DNA of 64,000 nucleotides from Bacteroidia bacterium (GTDB lineage: Bacteria; Bacteroidota; Bacteroidia; J057), in contig JALEFZ010000066.1 in NCBI GenBank assembly GCA_022760475.1, positions 23,106-87,105 on the forward strand, given 5' to 3'. The translations under genes and the position numbers were made by a program. Under the pieces are notes generated by a model. That model saw only the letters and a list, made by a program, of their open reading frames with translations. It was not told where the DNA came from and ran no database searches. The stretch's first letter is position 1; each line of letters opens with the position of its first letter. Of the stretch, positions 9,151 to 18,429 are shown in pieces.

Positions 9151-9231
9151 AGGATTGGTGTATCCAAAGTCACCAAAGGCTATCCTTTTCCATTTTCATG
9201 TTTAAATTGTAGCCATAAACTATTCAATCAT

Positions 9232-9453
9232 ATGCAGACGGGATTTTGGACATTAATGTTGATTTTGGTGGGATTGTTCATATTTTTCGGTTTCAAGGAT
9301 GATGTGCAACAAAATCCTAAAAACTTCTTCCGCATAGTCATCAGTCTTCCATTGAGTATGTTTACAGCTGTATTGGGCTTGAAATGCTACAACAATAAGA
9401 TCAGAAACTGGGCATTGTCTACGCCTCCTGAAGAAAAAATAAAAAAAGATTAA
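9232..9453 (+). CDS. Small membrane protein, unknown
   Basis: A 73-residue protein with two hydrophobic segments (residues about 4-20 and 34-50) joined by a short charged loop and a Lys-rich tail. It ends 66 bases before the start of the following lipoprotein gene. No family is recognised. The frame is plausible because of its membrane pattern and separation from neighbours. Confidence 0.55.
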   Translation: MQTGFWTLMLILVGLFIFFGFKDDVQQNPKNFFRIVISLPLSMFTAVLGLKCYNNKIRNWALSTPPEEKIKKD

Positions 9454-9519
9454 AATGAGGTGATGCTTTCCGATCGATTCCGACTATTCCCCAAAGAGTC
9501 AACCGTAAATCGATCGAAG

Positions 9520-10485
9520 ATGAAGAAAATTCCAAGATTTTTATTCCTGATATTGTTCCTTTTCTCTACTCAGCTTCTCCTGGTAAGCTGTGATCCAGCC
9601 ACATTGGCTAGACTTATTGGCATTTCAATCACTGATGGACCTATTGATGACCCCCTTTATGGAGATGTATTTATCACTGTGGATGGGATCAAAATTGATG
9701 GTAAAAAACTTGACGGTTTTCAGCGCCAAACAATCAATATATCTGAACTCCAAAATGGAATTTCGACCTCTTTGTTTAAGGACGAAGTGGCAGTTGGGAC
9801 GTATGAAAGCATCAGCTTGATCCTTGATTTTGATAAGGATGATTCTGGAGAAGTTCCAGGCTGTTATGCGAATACAGTTTATGGCAGGAAAATCACCCTG
9901 GCCAATTATCGTACTGGCAAACAAGAGGTTACCATAGAGGGAGAATTTGTAGTCGATGAAGATGAAGATTCTGAATTCGTCATTGATTTTGACCTGCGAA
10001 AAACCATCCGGGGAGATCGTCCTGGAGATGAGGGGGAGCTAAGTTTTATAGACGTAGGAGAAATGGGCAAGGCCCTAAGGATGGCTGACAGCAAGGAAAC
10101 AGGAAACTTGCAATTAGAATTGACCCTTGAAGCCAGTTTACCAGAAGCAGCGTTGGGATACCTCATTTATGTTTACCCAAAAGGTGGATTTGACCGCAAT
10201 GCAGAATTTCTTGACAGTGATGGTAATGGAATCAATTTTGAGAATGCCGTCGTCAGTGGAAAGATTGTTTTGGAATCTACGGGAGGTATTGGAACTGCTA
10301 CCCTGCCTTTCATCCTAGAAGGTGATTATGAACTTGTGATCGAGGCTTATGAAAGATATGAGTTTTCTCAGACCCGACTGGGCTACCTGGCCATTCAGGG
10401 ACAGGAAAGTGTAGTTACTCCCTTTAGCATTAGCAAGGGAAAAAAGACCGAGCTTGGTCTGAATGGGACGAGTATCATAGAATAA
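9520..10485 (+). CDS. Lipoprotein with DUF4382-like N-terminal domain
   Basis: A 321-residue lipoprotein (lipobox LLVSCD). The segment ISITDGPIDDPLYGDVFITVDGIKID resembles DUF4382, in which a short protein repeatedly uses an ITDGP-x-D pattern, followed by a beta-rich second half rich in Glu and Gly. ATG 9520 is preferred because it begins the signal peptide; the 20 upstream residues in frame look non-coding. Function unknown; probably exposed on a membrane surface. A terminator follows at 10523-10554. Confidence 0.72.
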   Translation: MKKIPRFLFLILFLFSTQLLLVSCDPATLARLIGISITDGPIDDPLYGDVFITVDGIKIDGKKLDGFQRQTINISELQNGISTSLFKDEVAVGTYESISLILDFDKDDSGEVPGCYANTVYGRKITLANYRTGKQEVTIEGEFVVDEDEDSEFVIDFDLRKTIRGDRPGDEGELSFIDVGEMGKALRMADSKETGNLQLELTLEASLPEAALGYLIYVYPKGGFDRNAEFLDSDGNGINFENAVVSGKIVLESTGGIGTATLPFILEGDYELVIEAYERYEFSQTRLGYLAIQGQESVVTPFSISKGKKTELGLNGTSIIE

Positions 10486-10522
10486 ATTGAAACATGTTTA
10501 TCATTTTATATATGTTTTGAGG

Positions 10523-10554
10523 GAGCAGGTCTCTATGAGGCCTGTTCTTTTTTT
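10523..10554 (+). terminator. Terminator after the DUF4382-like lipoprotein gene
   Basis: Nine-base stem GAGCAGGTC/GGCCTGTTC (two G-U pairs) with a seven-base loop, followed by seven T. Confidence 0.8.
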
Positions 10555-10662
10555 AATGGCTGCGATACAGTCATATGTGAAAATATTGTTATAAAATCTT
10601 TACCCTACACAAAGAATATTTACTAAATTGTTAGGAAAACACCTACAGCTAGCTACCACGCA

Positions 10663-11217
10663 ATGCCTAAGCCAATAGATCAAATGGATGATCAGGAGTT
10701 ATGGAATTCCTTCCAGAAAGGAAGCAAAGAGGCATTTGCTGAACTCTACAAACAAAACATTCAGACCTTATACCATTTTGGGAAGAAGTTCACTAATGAC
10801 AGAGAATTGGTAAAAGATTCCATCCAGGAAATTTTTACAGATTTTTGGAGGAAGCGCGATTCTATCAAAGAGTTGCACAAGGTCAAGGTATACCTCTTGA
10901 AGTCATTAAGGTATAAATTAATTCGATCGATGAGCCAGGCTAAAAAAATCAACCAAATAAATCTGGGAGATTTACTCAAAGAGATTCCTGGGGTGGAATT
11001 GCAGGAGACTGAAAATGATTTTAAGAGAAAGCGTTTGTTAAAAGAGAACATTCAACGCTTACCCGAAAGGCAAAAGGAAATAATTCATCTCAAATATTTT
11101 CAAAACCTGACCAATGATGAAATAGCTGAAGTCCTGAATATCAATTACCAATCTGCCTCTAATCTTCTACATCGCGCCCTCACAAAATTGAAAGACATCA
11201 TTTTGAAGCAATCCTAA
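10663..11217 (+). CDS. ECF-type RNA polymerase sigma factor
   Basis: A 184-residue sigma-70 family factor with region 2 (FAELYKQNIQTLYHFGKKF, then SIQEIFTDFWRKRDSI) and region 4 (LPERQKEIIHLKYFQNLTNDEIAEVLNI, then SASNLLHRALTKLK). It is of the Bacteroidetes FecI-like group. The next two genes are a FecR-type anti-sigma factor and a TonB receptor with an STN domain, so the three form a classic cell-surface signalling unit: ligand binding outside releases this sigma factor. Confidence 0.92.
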   Translation: MPKPIDQMDDQELWNSFQKGSKEAFAELYKQNIQTLYHFGKKFTNDRELVKDSIQEIFTDFWRKRDSIKELHKVKVYLLKSLRYKLIRSMSQAKKINQINLGDLLKEIPGVELQETENDFKRKRLLKENIQRLPERQKEIIHLKYFQNLTNDEIAEVLNINYQSASNLLHRALTKLKDIILKQS

Positions 11218-11338
11218 AAAATAATAGGCTGTCTTTCAACACTTTAACAAAAAATTCCAAAAAATATACCCAATTGGTGAGTATAAAGTCAAAATCCTCT
11301 ACACTTATAGGGTAAGCAATTAAAAATTAGCTACTTCT

Positions 11339-12451
11339 ATGAATTCTTATCAGGAATTTGAGTTAGTGGATTTCGCGGGTGATGATCAATTTATCCAACA
11401 CGTACTCCATCCTACGATGGAGTCCGGTGAGTTTTGGAGGAATTGGTTGTTGAGATTTCCGGAAAAGCAAGAAGTCTGGAAACAGGCATTTACGCTGGTT
11501 CAGGATATCCATCAAATTGAAAATGAAGAAAAGGAAGGTAGCTATGAGCAGGAAATTTGGGAAAGGCTCGAATCAGAATTAACCAAGGAACCTCCGGCAA
11601 AGGTACTGAGACTGGGCTCAAGGTGGTGGATAGCGATAGCTGCCGGGCTTGCCATCTTAATAGGCTCAGTCGTACTGGTCAAGAGTCTAGAGAAGCAATC
11701 TTTTGGGGGGCAAAATGGATGGATTACCCTAAAAAATGACAGTGGTATACCCAAAAGAGTAGAATTAGGAGAAAAGAGCTACATCACACTGGAATCATTT
11801 AGCTCAGTCAAATATCAAAAATCTTATGGTGAAGGAGAAAAAGCTGTCATCATTAGTGGGGAAGCCTTCATAGATGTTGAAGAGGACAGCTTGAGTCCGT
11901 TGATCATTTATGCCCGTGGGGTCATTACCAAGGTATTCTCCAATAAACTTCGAATCAGGGCTTTTGAGGGAGAAGAATCAGTGGAAGTAGAGGTGCAAAA
12001 AGGGCGGTTATCGGTCTATGCAAAAGTAGATTCTGACTCGTCGCAGGAGATTGGGGAGGGAGAAAACCTCTTTTTTCAAGGAAATAATGGGGTTTTAATC
12101 AAAAGGCCAAATACCAAGATTGAGGTAGTCGAAAATCAAAGAATTCGTTACAACAAAGCGGATTTACACTTGGAAAAAATGTTGGCTGTTCAACCTGTGA
12201 TTCTAGCTAGACCTCATGACCTTTCAAGTTTTTCCTTTTACAACAAACCAGTCATAGAAGTATTTGAGGCCTTGGAAAAGGCATATGGCATCCACATGGA
12301 GTACAATCCTGCAACACTTGAGGCATGTAGCATCACAACCAAGCTGGATGATGAGCCATTGTTTCAAAAGCTAAGCATCATTTGCAAGGCTCTAAACCTT
12401 AGTTACAAAAAGCAGGGAATCAAAATAGTCATCGAAGGAGAGGGCTGTTAA
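11339..12451 (+). CDS. FecR-like anti-sigma factor
   Basis: A 370-residue inner-membrane regulator. An N-terminal cytoplasmic part (about 95 residues) is followed by one membrane segment (WWIAIAAGLAILIGSVVLV), a FecR periplasmic domain (KRVELGEKSYITLESFSSVKY, then GEAFIDVE) and a C-terminal DUF4974-type domain (NKPVIEVFEALEKAYGIHMEYN). It should hold the upstream sigma factor inactive until signalled through the STN domain of the downstream receptor. Confidence 0.92.
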   Translation: MNSYQEFELVDFAGDDQFIQHVLHPTMESGEFWRNWLLRFPEKQEVWKQAFTLVQDIHQIENEEKEGSYEQEIWERLESELTKEPPAKVLRLGSRWWIAIAAGLAILIGSVVLVKSLEKQSFGGQNGWITLKNDSGIPKRVELGEKSYITLESFSSVKYQKSYGEGEKAVIISGEAFIDVEEDSLSPLIIYARGVITKVFSNKLRIRAFEGEESVEVEVQKGRLSVYAKVDSDSSQEIGEGENLFFQGNNGVLIKRPNTKIEVVENQRIRYNKADLHLEKMLAVQPVILARPHDLSSFSFYNKPVIEVFEALEKAYGIHMEYNPATLEACSITTKLDDEPLFQKLSIICKALNLSYKKQGIKIVIEGEGC

Positions 12452-12456
12452 AATAA

Positions 12457-12486
12457 ATGTGGAACATACGGCAATATGTTCCACAT
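12457..12486 (+). other. Inverted repeat between anti-sigma and receptor genes
   Basis: Perfect 12-base arms ATGTGGAACATA and TATGTTCCACAT with a six-base loop. No T run follows, so it may act as an attenuator, processing site or operator between fecR and the receptor gene, not as a standard terminator. Confidence 0.6.
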
Positions 12487-12594
12487 ATCTTATGGCATTC
12501 TGAAAACCAGGAGTTTGGAAATGACCTGTTGGCGCAGGAGTCTCATTCCAGGAAGCTCCTAGGGATTCTATTAACCACTAATCGCAATTAAATT

Positions 12595-15500
12595 ATGAAA
12601 AAAAATGGACAACTACGCTACCAACTAATCCGAATCATGAGGATTACATCTGTACATCTACTATTTATTTTTCTTTCAGTAGCCATGCTGGAGGCAAATA
12701 ATGGGTATGGCCAAAAAATTTTAAAAAAGAAATTGAGTATCAAACTTGATAAAGCGGAACTTGTTGACGCTTTGGAAGATATAGAGCAACAAACAAACAT
12801 AACCTTTACTTACAGCCCCCAAAAGATCGATCTTGGGGCTAAGGTCTCGATCTATGCAAAGAAGAAAGAGTTGGGTTCAATACTGGATGAATTGTGCCCC
12901 AAACTGGGCTTGAATTATGAGGTATTCAATGAGAAAACCATTGTATTGATGGATGCTCAAAATTCAGATCCATTCTTAAAACAGATACAATTACAAATTT
13001 CTGGCAGAGTTATCAATTCAGAAGGTGTTCCAATAATTGGAGCTACTATCCTGATCAAGAATACAACTTTGGGAACCAATACAGATGAAAATGGGGAGTT
13101 TTCAATTAAATGTGATCCAAATAGCACCTTATTGGTTTCCTATATAGGATTTGAGGTCAAGGAGGTCCCTATTGGCACGGAGAACGATACCCTGGAAATT
13201 GTGTTGACTGGACAACTGAGTCTGGATGGAGTCACTGTGCTTGGGTCCAGGGGACGTCCACGCACACAGTTAGAAACTGTAGCTCCGATTGATGTTATTA
13301 ACAATACAGTCCTCCAATCATCACCACAGAATGAGCTTGCGCAGGTGCTACAATATGCGGCGCCTTCCTTTCACTCTACCAAACAAAACATTGGTCATGG
13401 TTCTGACCACATTGATCCCATGACACTTCGTGGTCTGGGTGCGGACCAGACCCTTGTTTTAATCAATGGAAAGAGGAGACACGCAACTTCTCTGATGAAT
13501 GTAAATGGGACAGTTGGACGTGGGCAGGTAGGTACAGACCTGAATTCCATTCCCATGGCAGCGGTTGAAAGAATAGAGGTATTGAGAGATGGTGCAGCAG
13601 CCCAATATGGTTCAGATGCCATTGCCGGGGTAATCAACATTGTCCTCAAAAAGAACATTAACAAAGGCCAAATCAACGTAAGGACAGGTTTTTTGGCAGC
13701 TCCACCTGAGGCTCCATCCTGGTTGAATGAGTTTAACCCCTACAACGATAATCCGGATCTGACATCCGTTCAAGGCCTGGGAGGGGGAGAGAATATCCAG
13801 GTAAGTGCAAATTATGGCTTGGCAGTGGGTAAAAAGGGAGGTTTCCTGAATATGACCCTTAATTACCTTCGCAAAAATCCTTTCAACAGGATGGACGACT
13901 ATACCATTGAGATGTTTTCTGATGAAAGAAGAGGCGATCCTATTGCAGAGTTTGCGGCATTCAATCAAAGTGATCCTGTTGCTATTGCAGCCTACAATGA
14001 AAGATGGGGTGCAACATTTGGAACGGCAATTGTCAATCCACTCAATGATTTCCACGGAAGAAGGGTTGCCAATATGGGAGGTTCCGGTACAACCAATGCC
14101 GGTATCATGTTCAATGGGGAGTTGCCACTGAATGAAAATTCTACCTTTTACACTTTCGGGGGTTATAATTATCGCCTGGGACAGGCGACAGGCTTTGTTC
14201 GTCGTCCCAACCAAACAGGTAGACAATCAGGTCTATGGCCATTGGGTTTCTCGCCGCACCTGGATTCTGACATCCAAGACTTCTCAGCAGCAGCAGGAGT
14301 CAGGTCTTTGTACAAAGGCTGGAAAGTAGATTTGAGCAATACCTATGGAGGCAATTCCTTTGCATGGACCATTTTCAATTCCAATAATGCATCACTGGGG
14401 TTGGAGTCGCCAACCAGCTTCTACGCAGGTGGACTGAAGTATGCCCAAAATGTAATTGATCTGGATGTTTCCAGAAACATTGACGTTGGTTTTCCATTGA
14501 ATACGGCTTTTGGGGCAGAGTTTCGCCTGGAAAACTTCCAACAAATGGCTGGTCAGGATGAGTCGTGGCAAAACTATGATGGAGGGATAAAAGAAGCAGG
14601 AAGTCAGGTATTTCCGGGTTATCAAAGGGGAAATATCACTGATAAGTACAGGTTCAACTCCGGTGTTTATGCTGATTTTGAGGCAGAGTTTACCAAGAAT
14701 TGGCTTCTGGCAGTTGCGGGTCGATTCGAAGAATACTCAGACTTTGGAAACAACTTTAGCTGGAAGGCAGCTACCCGCTACAGAATTACCCCACAGCTTA
14801 CTGTGCGTGGGGCTGTCAGTACGGGTTTTAGGGCCCCATCCCTTCCACAGAAATATTTCAGCAGCTATACCCTTCAGTTTATTACAACTCCTATTGGGAT
14901 TGATGGAGTAAACATCGCCCATTTGAACGACGATAGCCATGTAACCCGTCAATTTGGAATTGAAAACCTCAGGCCAGAGACTTCCCAAAACATCAGTTTT
15001 GGTATTACAGCCAAGCCACTTCCGAACCTTTCGCTAACCATTGATGCGTATCAAATTGAAATCAAGGATAGAATTGGAATCACGGGCAGATTCAATGGAG
15101 GTCAAGACCCTCGATTTGCTGCTATACTAGATTCTTCAGGCCTTTCACAGGTTCAGTTTATGACCAATGCAGTTGACACCCGCACCAGGGGCCTTGATTT
15201 TGTCATGAATTACCTCATTCCGATAAAAAGTGGCAGCCTTACCCTAACTGCAGCAGGTAACTTTACTGAAACCATGATACCTAGGGATGCGAATGGGGAT
15301 CCAGTTATCAAAACAGGCGATTTCCTTGCAGGATTTGGTACAGTTCTCTTCAACAGAGAAGAGATTTCAAGGCTTGAAGTAGCTCAGCCCAGAAGTAAAA
15401 TCATCCTGGGTGCCAACCTTAAACTTGGTGGATTTACCATAAATGTAAACGCAACCCGATTTGGAGAGATTCAGTATATTCATCCTATTGCTGATCCAAG

Positions 15501-15762
15501 AGCCAATGCCTGGAAGGACGGAGCTATCGAGACCTTGGACCAGACTTTTTCACCAAAGATTCTTACTGACGTAGACCTAAGCTATGATATTGTTGAGGGA
15601 GTCCGTATTGGAATTGGGGGGTCAAATATTTTTAACGTTTATCCTGATAGACACACACATTCCGCAAACTATGGGGGGGGCATGTTCCCATATAGTCGTC
15701 GTGTTTCCCAATTCGGTTTGTCTGGGGCCGGATTCTACGGAAGGCTAAACTTCAACTTCTAA
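12595..15762 (+). CDS. TonB-dependent outer-membrane receptor with STN domain
   Basis: A 1055-residue receptor. After the signal peptide comes an STN signalling domain (about residues 45-125, LSIKLDKAELVDALEDIEQQTNI), a carboxypeptidase-regulatory-like domain (QISGRVINSEGVPIIGATI, about 138-220), then the plug (TLRGLGADQTLVLINGKRRH) and a barrel ending in aromatic YGRLNFNF. No SusD partner follows, so it is not a Sus-type glycan system. The STN domain and preceding sigma/FecR pair indicate ligand-induced self-regulation. The substrate is not evident; the adjacent carboxylate transporter hints at a carboxylate or ferric-carboxylate ligand, but this is inference. Confidence 0.93.
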   Translation: MKKNGQLRYQLIRIMRITSVHLLFIFLSVAMLEANNGYGQKILKKKLSIKLDKAELVDALEDIEQQTNITFTYSPQKIDLGAKVSIYAKKKELGSILDELCPKLGLNYEVFNEKTIVLMDAQNSDPFLKQIQLQISGRVINSEGVPIIGATILIKNTTLGTNTDENGEFSIKCDPNSTLLVSYIGFEVKEVPIGTENDTLEIVLTGQLSLDGVTVLGSRGRPRTQLETVAPIDVINNTVLQSSPQNELAQVLQYAAPSFHSTKQNIGHGSDHIDPMTLRGLGADQTLVLINGKRRHATSLMNVNGTVGRGQVGTDLNSIPMAAVERIEVLRDGAAAQYGSDAIAGVINIVLKKNINKGQINVRTGFLAAPPEAPSWLNEFNPYNDNPDLTSVQGLGGGENIQVSANYGLAVGKKGGFLNMTLNYLRKNPFNRMDDYTIEMFSDERRGDPIAEFAAFNQSDPVAIAAYNERWGATFGTAIVNPLNDFHGRRVANMGGSGTTNAGIMFNGELPLNENSTFYTFGGYNYRLGQATGFVRRPNQTGRQSGLWPLGFSPHLDSDIQDFSAAAGVRSLYKGWKVDLSNTYGGNSFAWTIFNSNNASLGLESPTSFYAGGLKYAQNVIDLDVSRNIDVGFPLNTAFGAEFRLENFQQMAGQDESWQNYDGGIKEAGSQVFPGYQRGNITDKYRFNSGVYADFEAEFTKNWLLAVAGRFEEYSDFGNNFSWKAATRYRITPQLTVRGAVSTGFRAPSLPQKYFSSYTLQFITTPIGIDGVNIAHLNDDSHVTRQFGIENLRPETSQNISFGITAKPLPNLSLTIDAYQIEIKDRIGITGRFNGGQDPRFAAILDSSGLSQVQFMTNAVDTRTRGLDFVMNYLIPIKSGSLTLTAAGNFTETMIPRDANGDPVIKTGDFLAGFGTVLFNREEISRLEVAQPRSKIILGANLKLGGFTINVNATRFGEIQYIHPIADPRANAWKDGAIETLDQTFSPKILTDVDLSYDIVEGVRIGIGGSNIFNVYPDRHTHSANYGGGMFPYSRRVSQFGLSGAGFYGRLNFNF

Positions 15763-15798
15763 GTTTTACTGGTCTTCACTTTTTGCTTTCCTCACTCA

Positions 15799-15867
15799 GC
15801 AGAGTTCAGGAGCGGAAGGGACTTCATAGCAATCATAGCTTCCGGTCTCCTGACTCTGCATTTTTTC
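15799..15867 (+). terminator. Long terminator hairpin after the TonB receptor
   Basis: Arms GCAGAGTTCAGGAGCGGAAG (15799-15818) and a near-complementary arm at 15839-15859, followed by six T. It ends about ten bases before the next start codon, so transcription of the DASS gene beyond it needs readthrough or an internal promoter. Confidence 0.85.
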
Positions 15868-15876
15868 TTCTTCCAA

Positions 15877-17325
15877 ATGAACAACACTACTTGGATCAAA
15901 AGCATGGGATTGGTTCTTGGGCCTGTGGCCTTTAGCTGCTTCCTGTGGACGGAGTTTCCCCAGATTTCTGAAAATGCCAACCTTGTCATAGGTATGGCCT
16001 GTTGGATGATTATCTGGTGGATCAGCGAGGCGGTTTCAATTTCGGTTACTGCCCTTCTTCCCATCACTTTATTCCCTCTTTTGGGGATCATGGACATAAA
16101 ATCTGTAAGCGCATTTTATGCCAGCCCCATAGTTTACCTGTTTTTTGGGGGATTTGTAATGGCTCTGGCTTTGGAGAAGGTAAACCTCCACAAGCGGATC
16201 GCAATAAATATTCTCAAGTTGACGGGAACCCATGCAGACGGGATTGTATTTGGGTTCATGCTGTCTACCGCCTTGATGAGCATGTGGATTTCAAATACGG
16301 CCAGTACAGTTGTGATGTTACCTATTGCCATTTCTGTGATAAACCTTCTTTTAACAGATCCTTCAAAAATGAGCAAGGGACAACGAGCATTTTGCCTTAC
16401 GATCATGCTAGGAATCGCATTTGGAGCAAATATTGGTGGAATGGCCACACTCATAGGTACCCCTCCAAATTCAGTCATGCTTGCATTTATGGAAAACCAA
16501 TACCAAATCGAAATAGATTTCCTGCGGTGGATGTTGATGGGTGTACCATTTTCCATGATCCTTTTATTGACTACTTTTTATATTCTTGTTCGGGTATTTT
16601 ACCCTAATGGCATGGGCAAGGTGGAAGAAGCCCAATCCATTATTGAAGCAGAACTGAAGCAGCTCGGCTCTATGGGAAGGGGGGAAAAAATAGTAAGTGT
16701 CATTTTTATCCTGGCGGCATTGATGTGGATTCTTCGCTCGCAAATCAATGTTCTAATTCCCCAAGCCCATCTCACAGACACCAACATCAGCCTTATGGCA
16801 GCCTTGCTATTGTTCATCACCCCTATAGACTGGCGAGAACATAAATTTGCATTAGCATGGAAGGACACTGAAAAACTTCCCTGGGGAATTTTAATTCTCT
16901 TTGGAGGAGGATTGGCCCTGGCGGCGGGGCTTTCAGAGGTCGGTTTGATAGATTTTATAGGTGATTACCTTTCCTCCCAAAAAAATTGGCCAGTTATTGC
17001 CATCACCTCCATTTTGATCTTTTTGATGCTATTCATGACGGAACTGATTGGCAATGTGGCTCTGGTTACCATTTTGGTTCCATTGGTAGCAGGTATTTCT
17101 CAAGGAATTGGGGTTTCTATGCTTGAATTGGTTATTCCTGTTACACTGGCTTCAAGTTGTGCATTCATGCTTCCAATGGCTACTCCACCAAATGCCATTG
17201 TTTTTGCGAGTGGACATATTAAGGTTTTTGAAATGGCCAGGGTAGGTTTTTTCTTAAATCTAATTTCAGTTGTCTTCCTAATTGCCCTTTCCAGATGGAT
17301 AATCCCATTTATTTTTCAGGTATGA
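15877..17325 (+). CDS. DASS/SLC13-family sodium-coupled carboxylate transporter
   Basis: A 482-residue inner-membrane transporter with about 11 hydrophobic helices. Both family signature hairpins are visible: WISNTASTVVMLPIA in the N-terminal half and the related GNVALVTILVPLVAGI in the C-terminal half, with GTPPNSVML and ATPPNAIVFASG forming the substrate/sodium sites. Members import succinate, malate, citrate or sulfate; the pattern fits the di/tricarboxylate group. It follows the TonB receptor on the same strand behind a strong terminator. Confidence 0.9.
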   Translation: MNNTTWIKSMGLVLGPVAFSCFLWTEFPQISENANLVIGMACWMIIWWISEAVSISVTALLPITLFPLLGIMDIKSVSAFYASPIVYLFFGGFVMALALEKVNLHKRIAINILKLTGTHADGIVFGFMLSTALMSMWISNTASTVVMLPIAISVINLLLTDPSKMSKGQRAFCLTIMLGIAFGANIGGMATLIGTPPNSVMLAFMENQYQIEIDFLRWMLMGVPFSMILLLTTFYILVRVFYPNGMGKVEEAQSIIEAELKQLGSMGRGEKIVSVIFILAALMWILRSQINVLIPQAHLTDTNISLMAALLLFITPIDWREHKFALAWKDTEKLPWGILILFGGGLALAAGLSEVGLIDFIGDYLSSQKNWPVIAITSILIFLMLFMTELIGNVALVTILVPLVAGISQGIGVSMLELVIPVTLASSCAFMLPMATPPNAIVFASGHIKVFEMARVGFFLNLISVVFLIALSRWIIPFIFQV

Positions 17326-17433
17326 ATGGGTAATAGATTCACGCAAAAAATAAAAGGTCGTAAATCAATTCAAACTTCATTAACATGCAATTCCAAAGAT
17401 TTATTAACATTGCACATATGTTGCTAAATGAAT

Positions 17434-17449
17434 GTCAGTTATAACTGAC
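17434..17449. promoter_or_regulatory. Perfect 16-base palindrome upstream of arginase (candidate operator)
   Basis: GTCAGTTATAACTGAC reads the same on both strands and ends 20 bases before the arginase ATG. Size and position fit a dimeric repressor site. The regulator is unknown; an arginine-responsive one is a guess. Confidence 0.5.
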
Positions 17450-17469
17450 TTACGATCAAATACTACTAC

Positions 17470-18417
17470 ATGCTGCCCATTAAAATTATTAAAAATCGCT
17501 CCGATATTGGAGCCGGAACCCGTGGTTCGGACATGGGAATCGATGCCATCGAAATTGCTGCCATTAATGCAGACAACAATTACTTCACCCGATACCCTTA
17601 TGTAGAACTTGATACGGACAACGAAACCGTTTATAACAAGGTAAAAACAAGTTTTGCCAAGAGGATCACCCATGTGGCTGAACAATGCCAAAGGGTCTCA
17701 GAAGCGGTAAAGGAAGCACTCGAACAAAAGTACTTTCCCGTAGTCCTTTCAGGAGACCACTCATCTGCACTAGGTACCTTGAGCGGAGTCAAGGCACACC
17801 ATTGGGACAAAAGAATGGGGGTAATTTGGATTGATGCCCATGCAGATCTCCATTCGCCTTATACTTCTCCTTCAGGAAATGTGCATGGAATGCCACTTGC
17901 AGCAGCCCTTGGGGAAGACAATACTGAACTTCAAATCAATGAGGTAGCCGAAGACACTGAAATCCAGTGGAACAAACTCAAAAATACGGGAACAGCAGGT
18001 CCAAAAGTCTTGCCTGCTGATCTGATTTTCTTTGGGGTAAGAGATACTGAAGAACCAGAAGACAAACTGCGAGAAAGGCTGAATATCAAGAATTATCCCG
18101 TTCATGAAATCAGGTACCGAGGACTTGAAACCTGCCTTCAAGAAGCGATTGAACAACTTTCGGAATGTGATGTGCTCTATATTTCATTTGATGTAGATAG
18201 CATGGACTGCGACCTGGTTTCAAAAGGCACAGGTACACCTGTTTCCAAGGGTTTTGACCCGGAGGAAGTAAAACAGATCATTACCAACCTGATGGATACG
18301 GACAAGGTAGTTTGCCTCGAAGTAACAGAAGTAAACCCCTTGTTGGATCACAAGGGAAATAAAATGGCAGAAACAGCATTTGAAATACTACATGCTGTTA
18401 CAGGTTCCAAAGCTTAG
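17470..18417 (+). CDS. rocF: Arginase
   Basis: A 315-residue ureohydrolase that should split arginine to ornithine and urea. All manganese-ligand motifs are intact: GDHSSALG, WIDAHADLHSP and SFDVDSMDCD; the substrate-binding loop TSPSGNVHGMPLAAALG is also the arginase type. It uses ATG 17470; a palindrome sits just upstream. It stands near, but outside, the arginine biosynthetic operon, which implies tight control to avoid a futile cycle. Confidence 0.93.
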   Translation: MLPIKIIKNRSDIGAGTRGSDMGIDAIEIAAINADNNYFTRYPYVELDTDNETVYNKVKTSFAKRITHVAEQCQRVSEAVKEALEQKYFPVVLSGDHSSALGTLSGVKAHHWDKRMGVIWIDAHADLHSPYTSPSGNVHGMPLAAALGEDNTELQINEVAEDTEIQWNKLKNTGTAGPKVLPADLIFFGVRDTEEPEDKLRERLNIKNYPVHEIRYRGLETCLQEAIEQLSECDVLYISFDVDSMDCDLVSKGTGTPVSKGFDPEEVKQIITNLMDTDKVVCLEVTEVNPLLDHKGNKMAETAFEILHAVTGSKA

Positions 18418-18429
18418 AGTAAATAGGAT

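Noticed and set aside
13612..14226. Long minus-strand frame of 204 codons inside the TonB receptor
   Set aside because: The plus-strand receptor is an unmistakable family member across this stretch; the opposite frame is compositional.
16002..16607. 201-codon plus-strand frame inside the DASS transporter
   Set aside because: It runs in a different frame from the transporter, which has both signature motifs; it has no membrane pattern or family resemblance.
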